NCBI RefSeq assembly: GCF_003333265.1
Contig: NZ_QOLB01000169.1
Coordinates: 32,079-96,078, forward strand
Direction of reading: 5' to 3'
From: Candidatus Halocynthiibacter alkanivorans
GTDB lineage: Bacteria; Pseudomonadota; Alphaproteobacteria; Rhodobacterales; Rhodobacteraceae
DNA length: 64,000 nucleotides
A program made the translations under genes and the position numbers. This document shows, piece by piece, positions 28,754-36,844 of this stretch. The notes under the pieces are model-generated. The model ran no database searches and was not told where the DNA came from. It saw nothing but the letters and a program-made list of their open reading frames with translations. Position 1 is the first letter of the stretch; every line of letters begins with the position of its first letter.

Positions 28754-29848
28754 CTATTGCGCGGCCATGGCGGGTTCAACCTGACCGTGGAACTCGGGTC
28801 GGTAGGGGCGTGCCGTTTCGGGCAGGCTTTGTTTGAGGAACCAGTTTTCGTGTCTGAGCTGGCGGCGCAGCACTGGCAGAACTTCACTGTAGGCCTGCCA
28901 TATTCCTGTGCTGGCGGGTGGCAGGTCGTGTTTAATCGCCGCATGCAGCGCGGGAAGCTGGTGATAGGGCACCATTGGAAACATGTGGTGTTCGATGTGG
29001 TAATTCATGTTCCAGTAGATAAAGCGGCTGACCGGGTTCATGTGGACAGTGCGGCTGTTGAGCCGGTGATCCAGCACGTTGTCGGCCAGCCCTGCATGTT
29101 GCAACACTCCGGTCATGACGTGGTGCCAGGCGCCGTAAAGCCGGGGCAGGCCTATGACCATCAGTGGCAATATCGATCCCAGCCAGAGGGCCAGCGCGAG
29201 CGTTGCCGCGTAAATGATGGTCCAGATCCGCGCCACGAAGATGAGCCTGGCGTGCTCGCTTTGTGGCACATAGGTGGCTTCCTGCGGGTTCAGCCTGCCA
29301 GAGGCATTGCGTAGCATATTCCCCATCGCCTGCCACGCATCCACCACGCCAAATAGGTTGAGAATGATCCGCCGCATGGCGGGCGGCCGCATGGCGACAA
29401 TTTCAGGGTCGCGGCCAACGATCAGCGTATCAGTGTGATGGCGGGTATGGCTCCAGCGCCAGGACACAGGGTTGCGCATCATCATGAAGCTGGCGATCTG
29501 ATAGACCCAATCATTCATCCAGCGGGTGCGGAAGGCCGTGCCGTGGGAACATTCATGCCACCGCGAATCCGCAGCCGAGCCGTAAAGCACGCCGTATGCC
29601 AGCCAGAACGGCACCGACCAGAGGCCTGGCCACAACAAGATGCCAAAGGCGGCAAACAGCAACATGCAGCCCAGCCAGATCACGGTATCGCGGATGGCGG
29701 GCTGATCAGAGCGGCGCATCAGCGCTTTCATCTCTTTGCGCGAAATTTCCGAATGATACCATTCTGCTGCGGTAAGACCGGCGTCGACGGCGTGTTGGGC
29801 ACTCGGACCCAATAAGTCGTAGTCCCGTTTACCTGCTGACATAACCAT
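28754..29848 (-). CDS. mocD: MocD-like membrane diiron hydroxylase (fatty-acid desaturase fold)
   Basis: The 364-residue membrane protein has several hydrophobic segments and three histidine boxes of the desaturase/alkane hydroxylase family: HECSH near residue 98, HTRHH about 35 residues later and HIEHH in the last third. These bind a diiron centre at the cytoplasmic face. With MocE and MocF as electron donors it should form an oxygenase. In rhizobia MocDEF is associated with O-demethylation of the rhizopine 3-O-methyl-scyllo-inosamine. A hydrocarbon or lipid substrate cannot be excluded from sequence alone. ATG 29848 is first; ATG 29842 is an alternative. The gene faces a LacI regulator. Confidence 0.85.
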   Translation of the reverse strand: MVMSAGKRDYDLLGPSAQHAVDAGLTAAEWYHSEISRKEMKALMRRSDQPAIRDTVIWLGCMLLFAAFGILLWPGLWSVPFWLAYGVLYGSAADSRWHECSHGTAFRTRWMNDWVYQIASFMMMRNPVSWRWSHTRHHTDTLIVGRDPEIVAMRPPAMRRIILNLFGVVDAWQAMGNMLRNASGRLNPQEATYVPQSEHARLIFVARIWTIIYAATLALALWLGSILPLMVIGLPRLYGAWHHVMTGVLQHAGLADNVLDHRLNSRTVHMNPVSRFIYWNMNYHIEHHMFPMVPYHQLPALHAAIKHDLPPASTGIWQAYSEVLPVLRRQLRHENWFLKQSLPETARPYRPEFHGQVEPAMAAQ

Positions 29849-30076
29849 AGGAACCTAACCTCTCAGAAAACATCACCCGTACTTAGCTGCGTCCTGCTGA
29901 TCCCGATCATTCGGGCGGTCAGATAACACCAGATACCGGGCCGTAACTTGGTAAAATGAAGATATCATCTGAGGTTGCGAATTCAAATTTTCATGAATTT
30001 TCCTATCAATAACTATCATCCTTGATTGGCATTTGTGATATAAACCTATCAGGGATGGTTTCAGAGGAATTAGACA
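29849..30076. promoter_or_regulatory. Divergent promoter region between mocD-like gene and LacI gene
   Basis: This AT-rich gap should hold promoters for both directions. CTATCA occurs three times in the same direction (30003-30008, 30013-30018, 30046-30051), the first two 10 bp apart and the third 33 bp further, with one opposite TGATAT at 30036-30041. CCCGA/TCGGG around TCAT (29902-29915) is a small perfect inverted repeat. These are candidates for regulator sites, but no single clear LacI operator stands out. Confidence 0.4.
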
Positions 30077-31114
30077 TTGGCCAAAAGACCAACGATGCAG
30101 GACGTTGCTGACGCAGCCGGCGTGGGGGTGGCAACGGTTGACCGGGTGCTGAACAACCGCGCCGCCGTGCGGACCGCAACCGCCGCAAGCGTGATCAACG
30201 CGGCGCAGAAACTGGGCTATTATTCGGTTCCGGTCATTCGCCATCGCCTGACCTCCAAATTGCCCCTGTGCCGGCTTGGCTTCGTTTTGCAGAAGGCGGG
30301 TGACAGTTTTTATCAGCAGCTTGCAGAACAGCTGCAGGCCTGCACCGAAAACGCACCGCAGGTGCGCGGGCGTGCCATAATTGAGTTTGTTGACGATTTG
30401 TCGGCGGAAAAAATTTCGGCAGCTATGCTGGCGATGCAGGACAGTGTGGATGTGATCGCCTGTGTTCCCATTGAGCACCCGATTGTGTCGCGCACCATTT
30501 CAGAGCTGGCAGAAAAAGGCATTCCGGTCGTTGCCCTGCTGACGACGCTGGGCGCACAATCACTTGCCGGATATATTGGCGTCGACAACCGGCAGCTGGG
30601 GCGGACCGCCGGTTGGCTGATGTCGCATCTCGTATCCAGTCCGGGCAAGATTGCGGTTTTTGTCGGCAGTCACCGCTATGTCGGCCAGGAGATGAGCGAG
30701 ATCGGATTCCGCTCTTATTGCCGCGAGAACCCCCGGGGCCATGAGCTTCTTGAAACCTCGATCAATCTTGATGACCCCGCCGTGGCCGAAGGGGTCACGC
30801 TTGACCTGTTGCGCAAACATCCTGATCTGGCCGGGATCTATGATGCGGGGGGCGGGCGCGAAGGTATAATCTCGGCGCTTCGCAGTGATGGTCAGGGGCG
30901 GAATGTGGCTGTTATCTGCAGTCAACTGACACCGGCGACGCAGTCTGCCCTTATTGACGGGGTGATCTCTGCGGTGCTTTCGCTGCCCGTCAACGCGTTT
31001 TGCGCGACCACCGTTGAGACGATGGTGGCCGCCTTTCAGGGCGACCCAAACAAGCATCAGCATCAGCATATCATTCCGTTCGACATCATCACGTCGGAAA
31101 ACATCAGGTCCTGA
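30077..31114 (+). CDS. LacI-family regulator, probably of the mocDEF-panB-like operon
   Basis: The 345-residue protein has a LacI helix-turn-helix at the N-terminus (TMQDVADAAGVGVATVDRVLNN) and a sugar-binding-like effector domain (YIGVDNRQLGRTAGWLMSH; GIYDAGGGREGIISAL). TTG 30077 is taken as start because GAGGAA lies seven bases upstream; the first ATG is six codons further (30095) and would cut into the helix-turn-helix. It is divergent from mocD, so it most likely controls that operon. The 'VDRVLNN' variant of the recognition helix is common in LacI proteins linked to inositol-type and pentose catabolism; the ligand is unknown. Confidence 0.88.
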   Translation: MAKRPTMQDVADAAGVGVATVDRVLNNRAAVRTATAASVINAAQKLGYYSVPVIRHRLTSKLPLCRLGFVLQKAGDSFYQQLAEQLQACTENAPQVRGRAIIEFVDDLSAEKISAAMLAMQDSVDVIACVPIEHPIVSRTISELAEKGIPVVALLTTLGAQSLAGYIGVDNRQLGRTAGWLMSHLVSSPGKIAVFVGSHRYVGQEMSEIGFRSYCRENPRGHELLETSINLDDPAVAEGVTLDLLRKHPDLAGIYDAGGGREGIISALRSDGQGRNVAVICSQLTPATQSALIDGVISAVLSLPVNAFCATTVETMVAAFQGDPNKHQHQHIIPFDIITSENIRS

Positions 31115-31280
31115 TGCCAGGCCCCGGGGCAGTGCATGCGGTCCCGGGTTCCGCGGTGTGGGATGGCCGCGACATGCCCCACAGACCATCCGGCAGGTGA
31201 CCCGGTCCAGGTGGTGGGCAAAGCTCTGACGGGGCTGCAAGCTGAAAACCCGCACTTGTTCCCGCCGCAAAAACGATTCT

Positions 31281-31361
31281 GTTCCAGCGTTTCCAGCGTT
31301 TCCAGCGTTTCCAGCGTTTCCAGCGTTTCCAGCGTTTCCAGCGTTTCCAGCGTTTCCAGCG
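31281..31361. repeat. Nine-copy 9-bp tandem repeat (minisatellite)
   Basis: The unit TTTCCAGCG is repeated nine times without interruption over 81 bases; only the first copy differs (G for the first T). It lies in the 445-base gap between the LacI gene and the amino-acid transporter genes. No convincing gene covers it; open frames through it would encode SSV or LET tripeptide repeats. Such arrays are prone to copy-number change. The rest of the gap (31115-31559) shows no gene. Confidence 0.95.
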
Positions 31362-31469
31362 TCCCGGACCGCATCCCGGGAAGGTCGTGAAGTTTACTTC
31401 GTGATATTGGGATGCTTCAGATTGCCCCCGGTTATTACTCTCCCCTCACAAGACCTGTCATAGCCACGA

Positions 31470-31487
31470 CCGCAAATTCAATTGCGG
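31470..31487. promoter_or_regulatory. Inverted repeat upstream of amino-acid transporter operon
   Basis: CCGCAA and TTGCGG form a perfect 6-base inverted repeat around ATTCAA, 72 bases before the binding-protein start. Its place and symmetry suit an operator for the operon that follows; the regulator is not known. Confidence 0.4.
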
Positions 31488-31559
31488 CAAATTTCACCAA
31501 GAGCGGAGACCCTGACAGTGGTTTTCTGCCTCTGATGTTCACGCCTGGGAGAATACTGA

Positions 31560-32306
31560 ATGAAACTTACTTCGCTCATTGCCGCCGCCGCGCTGACGGT
31601 TGCCGCATCCGGAACCGCTTTTGCTGAGGAATATAAAATTGGCGTTGATGCCAGCTTTCCACCCTTCAGCGAAGTAAAAGGCGACGGCTCGGTTGTCGGG
31701 CTTGAGGTCGACTTCATTAACGAGCTGTGTACCCGCATCGATGCTGAGTGCGAGATCGTGCCAATGCAGTTTGACGCGCTGATTTCCGGGCTGCAGGCCC
31801 GCAAAATCGATATGATTATCGGCTCGATGTCGATCACCGGCGAACGCGCCAAAGTGATCAATTTTTCCGACCGTTACTACAATGCGCCGATCCAGTTTGT
31901 GACCAGGTTTGACGCGCCTTCGGACATGGCGGCCGATGCGGTGATCGGTGTTGAACGCGGCTCCATCAGTGCCACATATGCGGACAACGAGCTGAAGAGC
32001 GCGACAGTCAAAACGTATGACGCCCAGCTGGCAGCGATGAAAGACCTGGAAGTGGGTCGCGTTGATTATGTTCTGGGTGATCTGCTGACGATCTACGACT
32101 GGCTGGAAGAGGGTGCGAAAGCACAATTCATCCTGACCGGGGAGTCGATTTCTGATCCGGCATTCGTTGGTGACGGCATTGGAATTGGCTTGCGCAAATC
32201 CGACGATGAGCTGCTGGCAACCGTCAATGCGGCCATTGCTGGTATCGCGGATGATGGCACATTTGATGAAATCACATCGGACTATTTCCCCTTCTCAATC
32301 CGCTGA
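31560..32306 (+). CDS. Polar amino-acid ABC transporter binding protein
   Basis: The 248-residue protein has a signal peptide ending near AFA-EE (residue 22) and the type II binding fold of the HisJ/ArgT family: [49 protein letters not shown] and [21 protein letters not shown]. The MSIT-x-ER segment matches the part that contacts the ligand amino and carboxyl groups in this family. GGGAGAA precedes the ATG. It starts an operon of ATPase and two permeases. The exact amino acid is uncertain. Confidence 0.92.
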   Translation: MKLTSLIAAAALTVAASGTAFAEEYKIGVDASFPPFSEVKGDGSVVGLEVDFINELCTRIDAECEIVPMQFDALISGLQARKIDMIIGSMSITGERAKVINFSDRYYNAPIQFVTRFDAPSDMAADAVIGVERGSISATYADNELKSATVKTYDAQLAAMKDLEVGRVDYVLGDLLTIYDWLEEGAKAQFILTGESISDPAFVGDGIGIGLRKSDDELLATVNAAIAGIADDGTFDEITSDYFPFSIR

Positions 32307-32335
32307 TTGAAGCAAGCAACAAATTAACGTCGCCT

Positions 32336-32351
32336 CCCGGGTTGGTCCGGG
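32336..32351 (+). other. Short hairpin after the binding-protein gene
   Basis: CCCGG and CCGGG pair around GTTGGT in the gap between the binding-protein and ATPase genes. It is small, with no T-run, but is in the position where transporter operons often carry a differential-expression stem-loop. Confidence 0.35.
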
Positions 32352-32377
32352 TGGTGACCGAAAGACAGGAGAGAGAC

Positions 32378-33157
32378 GTGTCCGAGAGCCCCGTCAACGT
32401 ATTGAACGCCACGAATATCCACAAATCCTTCGGCCAGGTGGACGTTCTGCACGGAATTGATCTGCAGGCAGCTGAACACGAGGTGATCAGTGTGCTTGGC
32501 AGAAGTGGCTCGGGCAAAAGTACCTTGCTCAGATGCCTGTCCTTCCTTGAAACCCCCAGCGCCGGCCGGATTGAGATTTGTGGCAAGACCATCGATATGG
32601 GATCGGTTGCAGACAAGCGGCAACCCTCTGCCAAAGACATACGCGCGTTGCGACGCTCGATCGGGTTTGTATTTCAGTCCTTCAATCTCTGGTCCCACCG
32701 GACCGTGCTTGAGAATGTAATTGAAGCACCGATGCATGTGCTCGGCCTCTCCAAAGCAGAAGCGACTGAAAAAGCCGAGGCGCTGCTGCATAAAGTCGGA
32801 ATTTATGAGCGCAAGGACTACCACCCGAAACACCTGTCGGGGGGCCAGCAGCAGCGGGTGGCAATCGCCCGGGCACTGGCCATGGAACCGGCGCTGCTGC
32901 TGTTTGATGAGCCCACCTCGGCGCTGGATCCTGAGCTTGTAAACGAAGTGCTGCAGGTGATGCGCCAGCTGGCAGACGAGGGGCGCACGATGATTGTGGT
33001 CACCCATGAAATGCGTTTTGCCCGCGAAGTATCCAGCCGCACGGTGTTCTGCCAGGGCGGGACAGTGGCCTTTGACGCGCCGTCAGAAGACGCGTTCCAC
33101 CCTGATTTCAATGAAGGCAATTTCAGGCAGTTCATCGCCGCGGGTGGAAACGAGTGA
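32378..33157 (+). CDS. Polar amino-acid ABC transporter ATPase
   Basis: The 259-residue ATPase has Walker [14 protein letters not shown] near residue 40, signature [15 protein letters not shown] and Walker [17 protein letters not shown], with the HisP/GlnQ-type segment [16 protein letters not shown]. The open frame extends to a TTG at 32342, but GTG 32378 is chosen because GGAG lies just upstream. Its stop overlaps the first permease start by four bases. It energises amino-acid uptake with the two permeases that follow. Confidence 0.94.
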   Translation: MSESPVNVLNATNIHKSFGQVDVLHGIDLQAAEHEVISVLGRSGSGKSTLLRCLSFLETPSAGRIEICGKTIDMGSVADKRQPSAKDIRALRRSIGFVFQSFNLWSHRTVLENVIEAPMHVLGLSKAEATEKAEALLHKVGIYERKDYHPKHLSGGQQQRVAIARALAMEPALLLFDEPTSALDPELVNEVLQVMRQLADEGRTMIVVTHEMRFAREVSSRTVFCQGGTVAFDAPSEDAFHPDFNEGNFRQFIAAGGNE

Positions 33158-33828
33158 TGAACTTTGAAGGCATTATCGAATATTCGCCACTGTTTCTGAC
33201 GGGCATAGTGACCACGGTCTTGCTGGCATTGTCGTCGCTGGCACTTGGCCTTCTGGGCGGGATATTGCTGGCACTGGCAAAACTGTCCTCCATCTGGCCG
33301 CTGCGCGCCCTTGCCAATGTCTTTTCAGATTTTTTTCGCGGTATTCCTGAAATTCTGGTGCTGATGGTAGTGTTCTTCGCGCTGCCTGTGGTGCTGGCGG
33401 ATCTCACCGGAACCTATGTGGAAATCACCCCCTTTGTTGCCGGCCTGCTGACCCTGAGCATCGCGTTTGCCTCCTTTGCATCCGAAACGATCCGGGCGGC
33501 CTTTCAGGCGATTTCAAAAGGCGAGTTGGAGGCGGCAGCGGTCTATGGGTTTTCGGACTGGCAGGTCTTCTACCGGATCAAATTGCCCTTGATGTGGCGC
33601 AACGCAGTGCCGGGACTGGGCAATATCTGGCAGACCATGCTGAAAGACACCGCGCTGATCTCTGTCATTGGGTTGTCTGACGTGATGCGGGCGGCAAAGG
33701 CCGGTGGTGACGCCTTTCGTGACCCCTTTAGTTTCTTGCTGGTCGCCGCGCTGATCTATCTGGTGATCACTCTGTTCTCCGAAGCTGTTCAGCGCCGTCT
33801 CGAAGCACATCTGCGTCAGGAAGCGTGA
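33154..33828 (+). CDS. Polar amino-acid ABC transporter permease 1 (HisQ-like)
   Basis: The 224-residue membrane protein has about five hydrophobic segments and the family coupling segment [25 protein letters not shown] (EAA loop), plus [17 protein letters not shown] near residue 60, typical of the HisQM/GlnP type. It pairs with the next permease. It overlaps the ATPase gene upstream and the second permease gene downstream by four bases each. Confidence 0.92.
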   Translation: MMNFEGIIEYSPLFLTGIVTTVLLALSSLALGLLGGILLALAKLSSIWPLRALANVFSDFFRGIPEILVLMVVFFALPVVLADLTGTYVEITPFVAGLLTLSIAFASFASETIRAAFQAISKGELEAAAVYGFSDWQVFYRIKLPLMWRNAVPGLGNIWQTMLKDTALISVIGLSDVMRAAKAGGDAFRDPFSFLLVAALIYLVITLFSEAVQRRLEAHLRQEA

Positions 33829-34526
33829 CCATGTCGAATATATTCTCCATAGAACGCCTGCTCAGTATCTACACTGATTACGGATACCTGCTGCTTGAAG
33901 GCCTGTATGTGACGGGCTTTGTCTTTGGGCTGGGGCTGATCTTTGCCGCCATGCTGAGTGTGGTTGTCGCCTTTGCCAAACTGTCGGGCAACTGGGCGGT
34001 CCGCATGGCCGCCGGTGTCTATGTCACCTTTTTCAGAGGCACACCGCTGCTGGTGCAGTTGTTTCTGATCTACTTCGGCCTGGCGCAGTTTGACCTGTTC
34101 CGCGAGTCGTTTTTGTGGGTGGCGTTTTCAAACCCGCTGTTCTGTGCGGTGCTGGCGCTGGCTTTGAATGAAGCGGCCTATATGGGCGAAGTGCTGCGCG
34201 GCGGCCTGCTGGCAATCCCCAAAGGCGAAGTCGAAGCGGCGGATGTCTATGGATTTTCCTTTGTCGCCAGGGCCAGACGTATTCTGCTGCCGCAGGCGAT
34301 CCGGATTGCATGGGGCCCGCTCAGCAATGAGGTGATTTACCTGCTGAAATCATCGGCTCTGGTGTCCACAATCACCGTTCTGGACCTGATGGGGCAGGCG
34401 CGTATCATCTCGCTGAAAACCTTTGCGCCACTGGAAACCTATGTGCTTGCAGGTGCCATGTATTACCTGGTCGCAAAACTTTTGTCCTGGAGCTTCAAGC
34501 TGGGCGAACGAAAACTGAGCTACTAG
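33825..34526 (+). CDS. Polar amino-acid ABC transporter permease 2 (HisM-like)
   Basis: The 233-residue membrane protein has the matching signatures FFRGTPLLVQLFLIYFGL and the EAA loop EVEAADVYGFSFVARARRILLPQA. It forms a heterodimer with the permease encoded just upstream. The operon continues after 58 bases with RidA and a class V aminotransferase, which suggests that the imported amino compound is metabolised by PLP chemistry. Confidence 0.92.
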   Translation: MTMSNIFSIERLLSIYTDYGYLLLEGLYVTGFVFGLGLIFAAMLSVVVAFAKLSGNWAVRMAAGVYVTFFRGTPLLVQLFLIYFGLAQFDLFRESFLWVAFSNPLFCAVLALALNEAAYMGEVLRGGLLAIPKGEVEAADVYGFSFVARARRILLPQAIRIAWGPLSNEVIYLLKSSALVSTITVLDLMGQARIISLKTFAPLETYVLAGAMYYLVAKLLSWSFKLGERKLSY

Positions 34527-34584
34527 GCCGGCGCTCTCCCAATGAGCAGCCGACCCAATCCCAACAGACTCCGCAGGAGAAACC

Positions 34585-35073
34585 ATGTCTGATCAAATCG
34601 AAACACGTCTGAAAACACTCGGAATTACTTTGCCCGATCTGGTGGCTCCTGTGGCCAATTATGTGCCCTGGGTGATCAGTGGCAACCTGGTATTCATCTC
34701 CGGTCAGATCACCGTGGAAAACGGCGAACTTGCCTATGTGGGCAAGCTTGGCGACAGCGTTTCGACCGAAGTGGGCGTGCGGGCTGCCAACCTCTGCGCG
34801 CGCAATCTTCTGGCACAGCTGAAAGCGGCCTGTGGCGGGGATCTGAACCGGGTCAGCCGCGTGGTTAAACTTGGCGGTTTTGTGAACTGCACCGCGGAAT
34901 TCACCGACCAGCCGAAGGTGATCAACGGCGCTTCTGACCTGATGGTTGAGGTGTTCGGTGATGCGGGACGTCATGCGCGCGCCGCCGTCGGCGTCGCCTC
35001 ACTTCCGCTCGGCGTCGCCTCACTTCCGCTCGGCGTTTCGGTGGAAATTGACGCCGTTTTCGAAATCGACTGA
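34585..35073 (+). CDS. RidA-family protein with an internal 7-residue duplication
   Basis: The 162-residue protein belongs to the RidA (YjgF) family, which hydrolyses reactive enamine/imine intermediates released by PLP enzymes. SGNLVFISGQIT at 32-43 and the C-terminal region with Arg132 and Glu154 are typical. The segment GVASLPL occurs twice (136-142 and 143-149), caused by an exact 21-bp repeat at 34990-35031. In canonical RidA the conserved Arg and Glu are 15 residues apart; here they are 22, so removing one copy restores normal spacing. The insert may alter the active site or be a recent or assembly-made duplication. It lies before an aminotransferase gene, its likely functional partner. 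Confidence 0.88.
   Translation: MSDQIETRLKTLGITLPDLVAPVANYVPWVISGNLVFISGQITVENGELAYVGKLGDSVSTEVGVRAANLCARNLLAQLKAACGGDLNRVSRVVKLGGFVNCTAEFTDQPKVINGASDLMVEVFGDAGRHARAAVGVASLPLGVASLPLGVSVEIDAVFEID
34990..35031 (+). repeat. Exact 21-bp tandem duplication within the RidA gene
   Basis: The 21-base unit starting GGCGTCGCCTCACTT occurs twice head-to-tail with no mismatch (34990-35010, 35011-35031). It is in frame and adds seven residues to the protein. Confidence 0.95.
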
Positions 35074-35131
35074 TCCTGGCACGCGTTATCCGCGTACGCT
35101 CTAATAGTTTGTTACAATAAGTGGACTTCTC

Positions 35132-36271
35132 ATGATTTCTTCTCTGTCAGATCGCGCTGAATACAGCAGCCTTGCCGACGCCATATATCTGAACCAGGCT
35201 TCGCTGGGGCTGATGGGCCAGCCGGCAGTGACGGCTATGCATACCTATCTGGATGATATTGGCCGCCACGGGAATATGAACCTGACGGACGCTGAAGAAG
35301 TTGCGTTGTTCACGCCACTGCGTGAAAATGCGGCGGCCCTGATGAACTGCGCGCCGGAACAGCTTGCGATCATGTTCAGTGCGGGCGACATGCTCAATCA
35401 GCTGCCCTCTCTGTTTCAGCCGCGTGCCGGCAGCAAGTTCCTTTCGGTGTCCACTGACTTCCCCGCCATCACCCGGCCCTGGATCGCCTATGCTGAAACC
35501 CATGACCTGGAGCTGCAGTTCGTAGATGAGCGCGGCGATACCGATCTGACCGACGCGCTGATCGCGGCGATCGACGACCGCACTTCTGTGGTTGCCGTCA
35601 GCTATGTGCAGTTTTCCACCGGCAGCCGCAGCGACATTCATCGCCTGCGCGACGCCACGCGCAAAGTCGGTGCCCGTCTGGTGGTCGATGTCACCCAGGC
35701 GGCCGGGGCGGTTCCGATCGATACGCGCGGCTGGCAGGCCGACATCGTGGTCTGCAGCGGCTACAAATGGCTGGGCGGGCACGGCGGGGTCGGCTTCGCC
35801 GTGGTGGCGCCGGACCTGTTGTTGCACACACCGCCAGCCCCAGGATGGATGGGGGCCGCAGATCCGTTTGATATGCAGGCGACCAGGCTGCCGCTGGCCG
35901 GCGACGCCCGGCGTTTCACCCAGTCGACCATGTCCTACATCTCTATGGCGGGGCTGACAGTTGCGATCAGGGAGCTGCTTGCGATGGGCGCGCCAAAGAT
36001 CGAAGCCCATGCGCGCACTTTGGCCAGCCTGTTGGATGAAGAGCTGCAAGGCACCGGCTGGACGCCATTCCGCGCCGCACACGATCGGGCCGCATCGTCC
36101 CATATTATTACGCTGGGCAACCCATCGGGTGACGTCGACACCACGCTGGGCAACATTCGGGATGCAAATATTGTCTGTGGCAACCGCAACGGCCGCATCC
36201 GGGTTTCAATCGCGCATTTCAATGATGAAAGCGACATCCGGGCACTTGTTGCACAGCTGAAACACGGCTGA
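35132..36271 (+). CDS. Class V aminotransferase (cysteine desulfurase/epimerase-like PLP enzyme)
   Basis: The 379-residue PLP enzyme has the class V pattern: DVTQAAGAVPID (Asp186, Gln189) and the Schiff-base lysine Lys212 in SGYKWLGGHGG. The family includes cysteine desulfurases, kynureninases and isopenicillin-N-epimerase-like proteins, so reaction type is not certain. It follows RidA by 58 bases in an amino-acid uptake operon, which suggests deamination or cleavage of the imported compound, with RidA removing reactive enamines. A long hairpin at 36285-36319 follows the stop codon. Confidence 0.86.
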   Translation: MISSLSDRAEYSSLADAIYLNQASLGLMGQPAVTAMHTYLDDIGRHGNMNLTDAEEVALFTPLRENAAALMNCAPEQLAIMFSAGDMLNQLPSLFQPRAGSKFLSVSTDFPAITRPWIAYAETHDLELQFVDERGDTDLTDALIAAIDDRTSVVAVSYVQFSTGSRSDIHRLRDATRKVGARLVVDVTQAAGAVPIDTRGWQADIVVCSGYKWLGGHGGVGFAVVAPDLLLHTPPAPGWMGAADPFDMQATRLPLAGDARRFTQSTMSYISMAGLTVAIRELLAMGAPKIEAHARTLASLLDEELQGTGWTPFRAAHDRAASSHIITLGNPSGDVDTTLGNIRDANIVCGNRNGRIRVSIAHFNDESDIRALVAQLKHG

Positions 36272-36284
36272 ATACACCCATGAC

Positions 36285-36319
36285 CCCGGGGCGGAACGGA
36301 TCTGAAGTTCCGCCCCGGG
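36285..36319 (+). terminator. Strong 13-bp hairpin after the aminotransferase gene
   Basis: CCCGGGGCGGAAC pairs perfectly with GTTCCGCCCCGGG around a 9-base loop. No T-run follows, so it is an atypical terminator or an mRNA-protecting stem. It separates the aminotransferase gene from the small transporter gene. Confidence 0.6.
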
Positions 36320-36370
36320 CCTGCTCACTATGGCGCCGGAAAACCGTGGTGCCAGGAAAAAGGAAAGACG

Positions 36371-36844
36371 ATGGCCGGACTGATACTGCTTGCGACAGTG
36401 ACTTTGCTCTACGCGGGATATAATCTTTTTGTCAAAATGGCCGGTGTCCAGGTGCCGGCGGAGGCCACTACGACGATCCTGGCGACCATCAGCATTCAGC
36501 TGGCAGCCTTGTTTACCTCCGGCGTGTTCCTGAGCGTGCTGCTGATGCGGGGCGGTCAGGTGTTTTCACTGTCAAACGGCACCTACTTCTGGGCGGCACT
36601 GGCGGGGATCTGCATTGGCGGTGCTGAGATTGGCTATCTGTATCTGTTCGGTGGTGTCGGCCTTGCCAAACCGATGGACGCAAGTGTTGCCATCCCGACC
36701 GTGGTCAGCGGCACGATCGTGATCGCGATGTTGTTCGCTTATTTCGTGCTCAAAGAGACTATTTCCTGGAATCAGGTGCTGGGCAGCCTGCTGATCATCG
36801 GCGGCATCATCATGTTCTTTGTGAAAGGGCAGGCTCAGAGCTGA
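36371..36844 (+). CDS. Small EamA/DMT-like membrane transporter
   Basis: The 157-residue protein has about five hydrophobic segments and a C-terminal half typical of the drug/metabolite transporter superfamily (SGTIVIAMLFAYFVLKETISWNQVLGSLLIIGGIIMFF). It is half the length of standard ten-helix EamA proteins, so it may act as a dimer like small multidrug resistance proteins. It lies after the aminotransferase and may export a product or excess substrate. Its stop overlaps the end of the convergent LysR gene by ten bases. Confidence 0.78.
   Translation: MAGLILLATVTLLYAGYNLFVKMAGVQVPAEATTTILATISIQLAALFTSGVFLSVLLMRGGQVFSLSNGTYFWAALAGICIGGAEIGYLYLFGGVGLAKPMDASVAIPTVVSGTIVIAMLFAYFVLKETISWNQVLGSLLIIGGIIMFFVKGQAQS

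Noticed and set aside
31281..31361. Tandem repeat as a CRISPR array
   Set aside because: Units are 9 bp, directly adjacent and without spacers, and no cas gene is present.
31063..31374. Minus-strand frame encoding LET tripeptide repeats
   Set aside because: It runs through the 9-bp tandem repeat and the LacI 3' end; the periodic peptide is a by-product of the DNA repeat.
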